From Firm-04 sp045591925 (GTDB taxonomy: Bacteria > Bacillota > Clostridia > Oscillospirales > Ruminococcaceae): a stretch of 64,000 nucleotides of DNA. The notes under the pieces are model-generated. The model had not been told where the DNA came from, searched no databases, and saw only the letters and a list, made by a program, of their open reading frames with translations. The DNA lies in NCBI GenBank assembly GCA_045591925.1, contig JAZNTW010000036.1, positions 44,132 to 108,131 of the forward strand, given 5' to 3'. Positions 32,603 to 41,259 of this stretch are shown here, piece after piece; within the stretch, counting starts at the first letter, position 1, and every line of letters begins with the position of its first letter. The translations under genes were made by a program, and so were the position numbers.

Positions 32603-32800
32603 ATGGACATCGACCTGATATTCAAGGTCGCGGGCATCGGTATCATTGTAGCGGTGCTGAATCTGGTTCTGAAGCGTGCCGAACGCGAGGAGCAGGCGAT
32701 GCTGACGACCCTTGCCGGACTCATCGTTGTACTGATGCTGATTATCGCGGAGATCCAGTCATTATTTGATACGGTGAAAACGGTATTCGGGCTATGGTGA
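32603..32800 (+). CDS. spoIIIAC: Stage III sporulation protein AC
   Basis: Small 65-residue membrane protein with two hydrophobic helices flanking a charged loop (LVLKRAEREEQAML), the normal size and layout of SpoIIIAC. CGGAGCG precedes the ATG. Confidence 0.93.
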   Translation: MDIDLIFKVAGIGIIVAVLNLVLKRAEREEQAMLTTLAGLIVVLMLIIAEIQSLFDTVKTVFGLW

Positions 32801-33201
32801 CGATGTTTCGGACAGCCGGACTGGCAATCACCGCTGTCTTGATTGCCAAGCTGATTCGGCGTTATACGGAGGAACAGGCGCTTCTACTGACGCTTCTTGC
32901 CGGAATCGGTATCACCGCGGCAGGCATACTTGCAATGTCTCCGATTCTGAATGAAATCGACAGCCTGCTTGCACAGGGCGGTCTGACGCCGGAACAGACT
33001 GCAAGTATCGCGAAAGCTGCCGGTATCTGCTGCGTGACACAGCTTGCTGCGGATATCTGCAAGGACGCCGGTGAAACTGCCGTTGCATCTGCGGTGATGT
33101 TTTCGGGGAAAATTGCGCTGATTTTGCTGATTCTGCCGTTGTTTCAACCGCTGCTCAGCAGCTTGCGGGAGGTGCTTTCATGCGTTTCTGCATTCGGCTG
33201 A
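32794..33201 (+). CDS. spoIIIAD: Stage III sporulation protein AD
   Basis: Membrane protein of 135 residues, related in sequence to SpoIIIAC at its N terminus (LIAKLIRRYTEEQALLLTLL), with about four hydrophobic segments. Overlaps spoIIIAC by seven bases; an alternative ATG three codons in (32803) is equally possible. Confidence 0.92.
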   Translation: MVTMFRTAGLAITAVLIAKLIRRYTEEQALLLTLLAGIGITAAGILAMSPILNEIDSLLAQGGLTPEQTASIAKAAGICCVTQLAADICKDAGETAVASAVMFSGKIALILLILPLFQPLLSSLREVLSCVSAFG

Positions 33202-34307
33202 TTCTGTCGCTGACTTCCGTATTTCTGATGCTGGTATTCGGGCTGCCATGCTCGGCAATTACCGGGAATCCGGAGGATTCGCTCATACAAGCAGCGGAAT
33301 CCCTCGAAATACCATCCGAGGTACAGAACGAATTTGACCGCATCGGCATCGAACCTGCGCATCCGGAATCTCTGCTGACACTGTCCCCGGACACGATGCT
33401 CAATGAGATTTACCATGTGGCTGCACGGGAGTTATCTGCACCGCTGCGGCTCTGCGGTGTGCTCCTGACGCTGACTGTTCTATCGTCACTGCTCGGAAAT
33501 CTTGGAGATGCGGCGGCAGGCGGCTCGCTGCGTAAAATCTTCGATGCACTTTGTACACTGCTCTGCGTTGGGACGGCTGCTGAACCGCTATGTGACATTC
33601 TCGTGCGTACTGCGCAAACTCTCGATGTCGGTCACACGTTCATGACCGGTTACATCCCGATTTTCGGTGCATTCATTGCCGCAGGCGGTCATGTCGCTGG
33701 CAGTGCAAGCTATCAGGTGTTCATGCTGTTTCTGACACATGGCATCATGCAGCTGATTCATGCGATTTTATTCCCGATTCTACAAATGTCGGCAGCACTC
33801 GGCATTGCAGATGCGGTCAATCCTTCGCTGCGGCTTGGCGGCTTTGTCGGCAGTCTGCGAAGCGTTGTTATATGGGTTCTCGGATTTGTCATGACGATGT
33901 TTTCTGCACTGCTCTCTGCGCGCAGTATTGTTGCATCTGCTGCCGATTCACTGGCATCCAAATCCGTCAAGCTGCTTGCCTCCGGTCTGATTCCGATTGT
34001 CGGCAGTGCGGTATCGGACGCATATGGCACGGTGCAGGGCAGCATCCGACTCCTGTGCAGCGGCGTTGGCGCAGTCGGGATTCTGGTTCTGCTCTGGCTG
34101 ATTCTGCCGCCGCTGCTTGCGCTGATTTTTTATCGGATCGTATTCCGCATCAACGGCATCGTCGCAGACATGGCAGGCACAAAGCCGCTTTCACAGCTCT
34201 ATGGCAATGTTCAAAGCGTCCTCTCGGCAGCATTTGCCATTCTCGTTTGCTTTGCCGTCATTCTCATCGTATCGACTGCGGCATTGCTGCTTCTGCTAAG
34301 CAATTAG
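33180..34307 (+). CDS. spoIIIAE: Stage III sporulation protein AE
   Basis: Multi-pass membrane component with a cleavable signal peptide (FCIRLILSLTSVFLMLVFG), a soluble N-terminal part and about eight helices. TGYIPIFGAFIAAGG and ASGLIPIVGSAVSDAYGTV are characteristic repeated family motifs. 375 residues, normal length. GGGAGG precedes the ATG; overlaps spoIIIAD by 22 bases. Confidence 0.94.
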   Translation: MRFCIRLILSLTSVFLMLVFGLPCSAITGNPEDSLIQAAESLEIPSEVQNEFDRIGIEPAHPESLLTLSPDTMLNEIYHVAARELSAPLRLCGVLLTLTVLSSLLGNLGDAAAGGSLRKIFDALCTLLCVGTAAEPLCDILVRTAQTLDVGHTFMTGYIPIFGAFIAAGGHVAGSASYQVFMLFLTHGIMQLIHAILFPILQMSAALGIADAVNPSLRLGGFVGSLRSVVIWVLGFVMTMFSALLSARSIVASAADSLASKSVKLLASGLIPIVGSAVSDAYGTVQGSIRLLCSGVGAVGILVLLWLILPPLLALIFYRIVFRINGIVADMAGTKPLSQLYGNVQSVLSAAFAILVCFAVILIVSTAALLLLLSN

Positions 34308-34340
34308 GAGGGATTTTTCATCGAAACACTGCGTAACACC

Positions 34341-34793
34341 GTGCTTCTTGCCTGCTGTACTGCATTCGGCTTAACGCTGACGGAGCATATATTGCCGCTG
34401 GAACAATTTGAACGGCAGCTTCGTCTGCTGATTGTGATTCTGATGATGACCGCGATCCTTGTACCGCTGACAAAGCTCGATTTCTCTGATTTTCGTCCGG
34501 AGCTTTCCGCAGCAGAAGCGCAGTCTACGGATTTACAAGCAGCCGCAGCGCAGATGCAGGAACAGGCTGCTGCTGAAAATATCAGAAACGCACTCAATCG
34601 TGCGCTGACAGAAAAGGAGGTTCCCTGCAAGGTTTTGGATGTCATTCTGCATATTCAGCAAGATGGGAGCATATCTATCAATGAGGTCACTGTAGAGGGT
34701 AATCTGCTGACAGGCAGCGTCTTTCTGCGTGAGTGGCTCGGAACAGATATCATCATAACGGAGGGAGGTGCGCCGGATGCCACACATGGATAA
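34341..34793 (+). CDS. spoIIIAF: Stage III sporulation protein AF
   Basis: Membrane protein of 150 residues or slightly more, with two N-terminal helices (VLLACCTAFGLTLTE, LRLLIVILMMTAILVPL) and a helical/soluble C-terminal domain. The first canonical start codon is GTG at 34341, but it has no ribosome binding site; an AGGAGGG instead lies seven bases before an in-frame ATC at 34320. The true start may therefore be the ATC. Identified by position in the operon and by its two-helix plus soluble layout. Confidence 0.85.
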   Translation: MLLACCTAFGLTLTEHILPLEQFERQLRLLIVILMMTAILVPLTKLDFSDFRPELSAAEAQSTDLQAAAAQMQEQAAAENIRNALNRALTEKEVPCKVLDVILHIQQDGSISINEVTVEGNLLTGSVFLREWLGTDIIITEGGAPDATHG

Positions 34794-35325
34794 ACTGCGA
34801 ATGCTGTTTCGCGAGGAAAACCGTCTTCGATTGATCATCGTGCTCGGCGTTACCGGGATTGCAATGATATTGCTTTCCGGTCTGCTGCCCAAAAAGCAAA
34901 ATGCCAATCCGCGTGCGGAGCCGACCACTGCCGTAGCGACAGAATATGACCCTGATACTTACCGCAAGCTGCTGGAGGAACGTCTGACCGACCTGCTTTC
35001 CCATATGGATGGCGTCGGCACAGTCACCGTCATGATTACGGTCGGCGGCTCGGCAGAACAGATTTATGCCTCGGAAATCCGTGATTCCCATAGTGAAAAC
35101 AGCTCGCAAACCTCCTCCGCACCCGTACTCAAACGCACAAACGGCGATGAAGCCGCTTTGCTCACGGAAACCAAATATCCTGCGGTGCGCGGCGCTGCGA
35201 TTTTATGTACCGGCGGCGGTCATGCCGTCATACAGGAACGCGTCGCGAAAGCCGCTTCCACGCTGCTCGATATCCCAGTCAATCAGATTTATGTCGGGCA
35301 GGCAGCCAAATTTTCTGTTAATTGA
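34777..35325 (+). CDS. spoIIIAG: Stage III sporulation protein AG
   Basis: Ring-forming protein of the SpoIIIA channel: 182 residues, one N-terminal transmembrane helix (LIIVLGVTGIAMILLSGL) and a periplasm-like domain with the ring-building motif LSHMDGVGTVTVMITVGG and AAILCTGGGHAVIQERVAKA. The ATG at 34777 is eight bases after GGAGG; GTG at 34768 and ATG at 34786 are alternatives. Overlaps spoIIIAF by 17 bases. Confidence 0.93.
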   Translation: MPHMDKLRMLFREENRLRLIIVLGVTGIAMILLSGLLPKKQNANPRAEPTTAVATEYDPDTYRKLLEERLTDLLSHMDGVGTVTVMITVGGSAEQIYASEIRDSHSENSSQTSSAPVLKRTNGDEAALLTETKYPAVRGAAILCTGGGHAVIQERVAKAASTLLDIPVNQIYVGQAAKFSVN

Positions 35326-35339
35326 AAGGAGTCCTTCTC

Positions 35340-35945
35340 ATGAAAAAGCCTACTATGATTATCGGAAGAAAACAGATCGTCCTCAGCGGACTGACGCTCG
35401 TGCTCGGCGCTGCGGTCTATCTCAACTATGTACTTGCCGGCGGAAACGGGCTGATGCCTGCCGAGCTGACCGCAGAGCCTGCCGGTGTAAACGCCGCGGC
35501 AGACCACGATGACCTTGCAAACTATGGCACTGCGGAAATGGTCAATGCGACCTCGGTACAGCAGGCGGATTATTTTGCGCAGGCGCGGCTCGATAAGCAG
35601 ACCAGCCGAGACCATGCCGTTCAAACATTGCAAAGCATCATCGGCGGCGGTGACCTCAGCAATGATGAAATGGTCACAAACGCCATTGACGCGGTGAGCA
35701 TCTCCCAGCAGGTCAAAAGCGAAAGCGTCATCGAAAGCCTGATTCTCTCACAGGGCTTCCGCGACTGCGTGGTGTATCTGGACGGCGATTCTGCAAAGGT
35801 TGTCGTCGAAAGCGATGGTCTGGACGCTGCACAGGCTGCCGCAATCAAAGAAATCATTCTCACGGAATCCGATGTGCCTGCTGAGAGAATACGGATTTTT
35901 GAAGTCGCTGCCGGCACACCGGCAAACGCAGTTCCGACAGAATAA
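35340..35945 (+). CDS. spoIIIAH: Stage III sporulation protein AH
   Basis: Mother-cell partner of SpoIIQ in the channel. The 201-residue protein has an N-terminal helix (IVLSGLTLVLGAAVYLNYVL), a linker, the segment QQADYFAQARLDKQTSRDHA and a C-terminal ring-building domain (DCVVYLDGDSAKVVVESDG). AAAGGAG precedes the ATG. Last gene of the operon, followed by a terminator. Confidence 0.93.
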   Translation: MKKPTMIIGRKQIVLSGLTLVLGAAVYLNYVLAGGNGLMPAELTAEPAGVNAAADHDDLANYGTAEMVNATSVQQADYFAQARLDKQTSRDHAVQTLQSIIGGGDLSNDEMVTNAIDAVSISQQVKSESVIESLILSQGFRDCVVYLDGDSAKVVVESDGLDAAQAAAIKEIILTESDVPAERIRIFEVAAGTPANAVPTE

Positions 35946-35989
35946 TTCGTCTGTCATAGAACAATATTTTCATATTTATTAGATTTACG

Positions 35990-36033
35990 TTTGACGAATC
36001 ACCTTGAAATCGGTATTCGTCAAAATTTTTTTT
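35990..36033 (+). terminator. Intrinsic terminator of the spoIIIA operon
   Basis: Perfect 10-bp outer stem TTTGACGAAT/ATTCGTCAAA (35990-36024) with a partly paired inner loop, followed by AT and eight T residues. Confidence 0.85.
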
Positions 36034-36062
36034 GAAAACTCATGGCTTTTTTAAAAAAAAGG

Positions 36063-36091
36063 TTGTACGAAAGAAAAAAATATGGTATAAT
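36063..36091 (+). promoter_or_regulatory. Sigma-A promoter of the asp23-recN operon
   Basis: TTGTAC (36063-36068), 17-base spacer, TATAAT (36086-36091). The leader of about 80 bases holds a short hairpin around 36107-36137. Confidence 0.75.
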
Positions 36092-36177
36092 GTATTGTGT
36101 ATATATGCAGGCAGAACCGCAGACATGGTTCCTGCGTTCCGCTTGCTTACAGGAATCAGCTCAAGGAGGATACGAAA

Positions 36178-36522
36178 ATGAGCAATGCTTATCCCAAAAA
36201 GAATATCGTCGCCGGTACTGTCAAAATCTCAGAAAACGTCATCCATTCCATTGCCGCAGTTGCCGCAAAGGAAATCGAGGGTGTCGCTGAGCTTGCCGAG
36301 CCGCGTCATACGTTCCTGCTGCCTACTGCTGCACCCGTCAGCCTTGCCGTTGTCAATGATATGGTCGAAATTACGATCCGTCTCGTGATGATCAGCGGCT
36401 ATCGTCTGAGCAATGTCGCAGAACAGGTTCAGCGAAAGGTCAAGGAAAATGTTCAGAGCATGACAGGCGTGATCGTTTCCAAGGTTCATGTTGTGGCATC
36501 CGATATCATGTTTCAAGATTGA
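36178..36522 (+). CDS. Asp23/Gls24 family envelope stress protein
   Basis: A 114-residue protein with the Asp23 pattern: GTVKISENVIHSIAAVAAKEIEGVAEL near the start and VAEQVQRKVKENVQSMTG before the C-terminal strand. In Clostridia this gene is regularly found next to nusB. AAGGAGG lies seven bases upstream of the ATG. Role in cell-envelope homeostasis is inferred from the family. Confidence 0.9.
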   Translation: MSNAYPKKNIVAGTVKISENVIHSIAAVAAKEIEGVAELAEPRHTFLLPTAAPVSLAVVNDMVEITIRLVMISGYRLSNVAEQVQRKVKENVQSMTGVIVSKVHVVASDIMFQD

Positions 36523-36542
36523 TTTACCGAAAGGAATACGCA

Positions 36543-36971
36543 ATGTCCAATATCTCAAGACGTGAAATACGCGACAGCGCAATGAAGCTGTTGTTTGAAA
36601 CCAGTATGCGCGATGATCCCATCGAAACGCTCTACGAAATCGCAGAAGAAATTGACGAGATTACCGTCAATGATGCCGTGCGTACACTCGTAGACGGCAC
36701 ACTCGCACATCAGGACGAGCTGGACGAGCTGATTCAGAAGTACAGCCCGAAGCGTGCGCTCAAGAGAATCCCGAAGCTCACACTCTCGATTCTTCGCCTC
36801 GCTATCTTTGAAATCCGGTATGACGAGAAAACGCCGACCAATGCGGCGATTTCCGAGGCGATTCTCCTTGCCGAGAATTACTCCTACTATGAGGAGGATG
36901 TCCGCTTCATCAACGGTCTGCTCGGTGCATACGCAAGAGACTTGAATGCGCAGGATTCCGAACAATCATGA
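36543..36971 (+). CDS. nusB: Transcription antitermination factor NusB
   Basis: All-helical RNA-binding factor for rRNA antitermination. The 142-residue protein starts SRREIRDSAMKLLFE (arginine-rich RNA-contacting helix) and has the C-terminal signature EIRYDEKTPTNAAISEAILLA and RFINGLLGAYA. AAAGGAA precedes the ATG at 36543. Overlaps the next gene by four bases. Confidence 0.94.
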   Translation: MSNISRREIRDSAMKLLFETSMRDDPIETLYEIAEEIDEITVNDAVRTLVDGTLAHQDELDELIQKYSPKRALKRIPKLTLSILRLAIFEIRYDEKTPTNAAISEAILLAENYSYYEEDVRFINGLLGAYARDLNAQDSEQS

Positions 36972-37924
36972 AGCTGCTCGGAATTGATACCAGCAATTAT
37001 ACAACGTCCTGTGCGTGGTATGATACCGACACAAACCAAATCATTCAGAAAAAACAGCTTCTTCCCGTTGCGGAGGGACAAGCCGGTCTCCGGCAGAGTG
37101 ACGCCGTGTTTCATCATACGCGGCAGCTTCCGGACATGATTGCGCAGCTTGCAGAAGCAGTCGGTGGTGAATCGCTTCGCCCCGACGCTATCGGTGTATC
37201 CGTCTCCCCAAGACCGGAGGAGGGTTCCTATATGCCATGCTTTCTTGCAGGCAAGGGCGCGGCGCGTATGCTCGCTGTTTCACACGGTATCCCACTGTTT
37301 GAAACCTCGCATCAGACCGGTCATATCCTTGCAGCCCTCTATTCTGCCGATTGTCTATCTTGGATTGAACAGGATGCGCCATCGTTTCTGGCATTCCATG
37401 TCAGCGGCGGTACGACCGATTGTGTACGGTGTACGCCGGATGCAGAGAAGATTCTGCGCATTGAACCGGTTGCCGAATCGCTTGACCTGAAAGCCGGACA
37501 GGCGATTGATCGCGTCGGACTGATGCTCGGACTGCGTTTTCCATGCGGTCCGGCACTCGAACAGCTCGCGATGCAAAGCGAAACAAAAGCACATATGCAG
37601 GTGAAGCTGCGCGATGGCTGCTGTTCGCTCTCCGGCTTGCAGAACCAATGTGAGCAAATGCAGAAACGCGGGGAGGCTGCGCCTGATATCGCCAGATATT
37701 GCCTGAATTCCGTTTCTGCGGTGATTCGTGCCATGACAAAGGCTGCCGCAGAAACGCACAGCCGAATCCTCTATGCAGGCGGCGTCATGTCCAATCAGCT
37801 GATTCAGAATCAGCTTCGCACATTGCCCTATGCCTCTGCATTTGCAGAACCGGCATTTTCCTGTGATAACGCCGCCGGCATCGCAATTTATGCAGCAAGG
37901 AGGGCCGCCGAATGTCAATTCTGA
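36968..37924 (+). CDS. TsaD/Kae1-like paralogue (M22 family)
   Basis: A 318-residue ASKHA-fold protein related to TsaD but divergent: IDTSNYTTSCAWYD at the start (phosphate 1), the metal-binding HxxxH as HQTGH near residue 119, FHVSGGTTDCVRC (phosphate 2) and LYAGGVMSNQLIQ. It lacks much of the usual TsaD sequence, and is probably not the tRNA-modifying enzyme itself. The gene sits between nusB and xseA, a placement recurrent in Clostridia. Function of this paralogue group is unknown to me. Overlaps xseA by 13 bases. Confidence 0.8.
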   Translation: MKLLGIDTSNYTTSCAWYDTDTNQIIQKKQLLPVAEGQAGLRQSDAVFHHTRQLPDMIAQLAEAVGGESLRPDAIGVSVSPRPEEGSYMPCFLAGKGAARMLAVSHGIPLFETSHQTGHILAALYSADCLSWIEQDAPSFLAFHVSGGTTDCVRCTPDAEKILRIEPVAESLDLKAGQAIDRVGLMLGLRFPCGPALEQLAMQSETKAHMQVKLRDGCCSLSGLQNQCEQMQKRGEAAPDIARYCLNSVSAVIRAMTKAAAETHSRILYAGGVMSNQLIQNQLRTLPYASAFAEPAFSCDNAAGIAIYAARRAAECQF

Positions 37925-39123
37925 GTGTCAGTCAGCTCAATCGCTATGTTGCGTTCAAGCTGCATGAGGATACCAAGCTCCGCACTGTTTTTGTGCGCGG
38001 AGAAATCGCGAATTTTACACGCAATTTTCGCTCCGGTCACTGCTATTTCAGTATTTGTGACGCGGAAGCGTCTGTCAAGGCGGTCATGTTTCGTACCAAT
38101 GCGGACAGACTGCCGTTTGAGCCGAAAAATGGGATGCACATTCTGTTACAGGGCAGCGTCACGCTCTATGAACGCGACGGCGCTTTTCAAATCAATGTGA
38201 CCGATATGCAGCCGGACGGCGTTGGCGCACAGGCACTCGCCTTGCAGCAGCGCCGTGAAAAGCTCGCGAAACTCGGCTATTTCGATCCTGCCCATAAACG
38301 GCAGCTTCCGCAGTTTCCAAAAAAAATCGGCATCGTGACCTCAAGAAGCGGTGCAGCTTTACAGGATATGCTGCAAATTCTCGAACGCCGTTACCCCATC
38401 GGTACGGTTTGTATCTATCCGGCGCTCGTGCAGGGCGAGGCTGCGCCGCAATCCATTGCAGACGCACTTCGAGCTGCCGGCTCCGATGACTGTGATATCA
38501 TCCTCATGGGTCGCGGCGGCGGCTCAAACGAGGATCTCTCGGCATTTCAATCGGAGGAAGTTGCCGATGCTGTCTATCATTCTCCGATTCCGGTGATCAG
38601 CGCAGTCGGACATGAAACCGATCACTGTATCGCGGATGAAGTCGCTGATTTGCGTGCCCCGACGCCCTCTGCAGCGGCTGAGCTTGCCGTTCCGGATATC
38701 GCAGCACTGAAAACTGTCACCGCACAATATGCCGAACGGATGCGCTACGCGATTGACACGATTCTCGATGCAAAATCGCAGACGCTAAAGCAATCTCGTC
38801 AGCGCTTTCTGGCAGCAAGTCCCGAAAACCGTCTGGCAATGCTATCGACAAAGCTCGATACGGTTTCAGAACAGCTTCATCGGGCAATCCGACAAATGCT
38901 ACACGAACAATCCGGTGCCTTGCAGGTACAGCTCGAACGGCTGGAGGCATATAGTCCCGTTGCCATTTTGCAGCGCGGCTATTCTCTTGTTTATCATGAG
39001 GAAACGCTCGTGCGCAGCGTGGATACGGTGCAGCCGGATGACACGGTAACACTCCGGCTCGCTGACGGTACGGTATGCGCAAAGGTGACCGCAATTCAAA
39101 AGGGAGATCCAAATGAAATTTGA
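37912..39123 (+). CDS. xseA: Exodeoxyribonuclease VII large subunit
   Basis: 403-residue subunit with N-terminal OB fold (SQLNRYVAFKLHEDTKLRTV, RGEIANFTRNFRSGHCYFS), the catalytic core (IGIVTSRSGAALQDML, IILMGRGGGSNEDLSAF, ISAVGHETDHCIADEVADLR) and a C-terminal helical arm ending LQRGYSLVYHEE. Overlaps xseB by 11 bases. Confidence 0.95.
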   Translation: MSILSVSQLNRYVAFKLHEDTKLRTVFVRGEIANFTRNFRSGHCYFSICDAEASVKAVMFRTNADRLPFEPKNGMHILLQGSVTLYERDGAFQINVTDMQPDGVGAQALALQQRREKLAKLGYFDPAHKRQLPQFPKKIGIVTSRSGAALQDMLQILERRYPIGTVCIYPALVQGEAAPQSIADALRAAGSDDCDIILMGRGGGSNEDLSAFQSEEVADAVYHSPIPVISAVGHETDHCIADEVADLRAPTPSAAAELAVPDIAALKTVTAQYAERMRYAIDTILDAKSQTLKQSRQRFLAASPENRLAMLSTKLDTVSEQLHRAIRQMLHEQSGALQVQLERLEAYSPVAILQRGYSLVYHEETLVRSVDTVQPDDTVTLRLADGTVCAKVTAIQKGDPNEI

Positions 39124-39313
39124 AGATAATATGCAAAAGCTCCTCACAATCACCGCACAGCTTGAGGAGGGCGGTCTCGAACTGGAGGACGCCGTCCGGC
39201 TCTACGGTGAGGGCGCAAAGCTCGCGGAGCAATGCAAAAAGGAATTGGAGCAGGCAAAGCTGACCGTCTCTGAATACAGAAAACAGCCTGCTCCGGACAG
39301 AACGGAAATCTAA
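39113..39313 (+). CDS. xseB: Exodeoxyribonuclease VII small subunit
   Basis: 66-residue helical protein with the expected GGLELEDAVRLYGEGAKLAE core that binds the XseA arm. GGGAGAT precedes the ATG. Overlap with xseA implies coupled translation of the complex. Confidence 0.93.
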   Translation: MKFEDNMQKLLTITAQLEEGGLELEDAVRLYGEGAKLAEQCKKELEQAKLTVSEYRKQPAPDRTEI

Positions 39314-39348
39314 ATTCAGCGAATCAACATCGCTGTATGGAGAATATA

Positions 39349-41259
39349 ATGAACAAAGAAAGACATTTCAGTGTACAGAAAGCTGTCAGGCTTGCGAATC
39401 TGCATTTGCCCTCGGATCTGAAAAATCTGAGCTATCCGCAATGCAGCGCACTCTGCGAGGAGATTCGTTCTATGCTGATCGGTACTGTCCTCAAAACAGG
39501 CGGTCATCTTGCATCGAATCTCGGCGTTGTGGAACTGACGCTCGCTCTGCACCGTAAATTTGATTCCCCGAAAGACCGGATTGTCTGGGATGTCGGGCAT
39601 CAGGCGTATGTGCATAAAATTCTGACCGGCAGAGCAGAGGAGCTTCCCTCGCTGCGGCAGACAAATGGTCTTTCCGGATTCCCGAAACCGACGGAATCCC
39701 AGCATGATACGTTTGTGACCGGTCACAGCAGTACGGCGATCTCTGCTGCATTCGGTATGGCAGAGGCAATGCGGATGTCTCATGACGATACGCATTATGC
39801 AATCGCTGTGGTCGGTGACGGCGCCATGACGGGCGGTTTGGCGTATGAGGGTCTCAACAATGCCGGAAAATCACGCTCGAATCTGATTGTCATTCTCAAT
39901 GACAACAATCAAGCTATTTCCAAAAATGTCGGCGCAATCGCAAAATATCTCACAAAAATCCGCAGCAGTTCGGATTATGTCCGCGCAAAATGGAAGTTTG
40001 AATCCGTCATCCGCAAAGCACCGGCAATCGGTGACCAGATGGCGATTACGCTCAAATCCGCAAAGGATAAGCTGCGGCAGAATCTCGTGCAGACCACGAT
40101 CTTCGAGGATCTCGGCTTTGTCTATCTCGGTCCTGTGGACGGACATGACTCCGAAGCCCTCGACGAGGTACTCGATGTCGCGAAAAGCTATCGTCGTCCG
40201 GTTCTGGTTCATGTTCGGACAGTCAAGGGAAAGGGCTATAAGCCGGCTGAGGACAATCCAGGCGAATATCACGGCGTTCCGCGAGAAAATCCGGATATCG
40301 CACGCATTGATCTGGACGCCAAAGACCCCGAACTTTCCATTGATGAATGCTACTCTACCGTATTTGGCAGAGCGCTGACGCAGCTTGGCAAACAGGATGA
40401 ACGAATCTGCGCAGTCACTGCCGCCATGAAATACGGAACTGGCTTACAATTTTTCTACGCTGCCCATCCCAATCGGTTTTATGATGTCGGTATTGCAGAG
40501 CAACACGCTGTCACATTCTGCGCCGCGCTCGCTTCGATGGGCATGATACCTGTTTTTGCCGTATATTCTTCATTTTTACAGCGTGCATTTGATCAGCTTC
40601 TGCATGACGCTGCCATTTCGCGCTATCACATGGTGCTTGGCATCGACCGCGCCGGCATCATTGGTGAGGACGGCGAAACGCATCAGGGCATCTATGATAT
40701 CCCATATCTGACCGCCATCCCCGGTATCCGCATCTACTCCCCTGCAACCTATGCGGAATTGCAGCTCTGTCTCAAAAAAGCAGTCTGCGAGGATCAGGGA
40801 CTCGTTGCGCTGCGGTATCCGCGCGGCAAGGAATCCAAAGCATTTCCAATGAAACCGAATACGCGCTATACCCACCTTGAGGGCGAGGATATGCTGCTGA
40901 TCACATACGGAAAAATCAGTGAACGCGTCTACCAGACCTATGAAGCCCTGCGCAGACAAGGCATTTCCTGCGGTCTGCTGAAGCTGACCGAGGTATTCCC
41001 GATCGCGGGAGATGCACTGCAAATTGCCGCAAAATATCCCAAAATCTTCTTTGTGGAAGAAGGCTCCGGCGCAGGCGGTCTTTCCGAAAAATTTGCAGCA
41101 GAACTCATGCAAAACGGTTGGAAGGGCGATTGGAAACGCCGTGCCATTGACGGATTTGTGCAGCAAGGCTCTGTCAACGATTGTCTGGAGCGCGTGGGTC
41201 TTGATACGAATTCACTGCTTGCTTGCGCGGAGGAACTCGCTCATGAGCAATCGTCTTGA
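39349..41259 (+). CDS. dxs: 1-deoxy-D-xylulose-5-phosphate synthase
   Basis: First enzyme of the MEP isoprenoid pathway, TPP-dependent. The 636-residue protein shows GGHLASNLGVVELTLALH, IVWDVGHQAYVHKILTGR, the TPP motif VVGDGAMTGGLAYEGLNNAG, LILNDN-type NDNNQAISKNVG, DVGIAEQHAVTFCAAL and DRAGIIGEDGETHQG. The ATG at 39349 is ten bases after GGAG; a further ATG at 39337 lies before it. Overlaps the next gene by 17 bases. Confidence 0.95.
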   Translation: MNKERHFSVQKAVRLANLHLPSDLKNLSYPQCSALCEEIRSMLIGTVLKTGGHLASNLGVVELTLALHRKFDSPKDRIVWDVGHQAYVHKILTGRAEELPSLRQTNGLSGFPKPTESQHDTFVTGHSSTAISAAFGMAEAMRMSHDDTHYAIAVVGDGAMTGGLAYEGLNNAGKSRSNLIVILNDNNQAISKNVGAIAKYLTKIRSSSDYVRAKWKFESVIRKAPAIGDQMAITLKSAKDKLRQNLVQTTIFEDLGFVYLGPVDGHDSEALDEVLDVAKSYRRPVLVHVRTVKGKGYKPAEDNPGEYHGVPRENPDIARIDLDAKDPELSIDECYSTVFGRALTQLGKQDERICAVTAAMKYGTGLQFFYAAHPNRFYDVGIAEQHAVTFCAALASMGMIPVFAVYSSFLQRAFDQLLHDAAISRYHMVLGIDRAGIIGEDGETHQGIYDIPYLTAIPGIRIYSPATYAELQLCLKKAVCEDQGLVALRYPRGKESKAFPMKPNTRYTHLEGEDMLLITYGKISERVYQTYEALRRQGISCGLLKLTEVFPIAGDALQIAAKYPKIFFVEEGSGAGGLSEKFAAELMQNGWKGDWKRRAIDGFVQQGSVNDCLERVGLDTNSLLACAEELAHEQSS

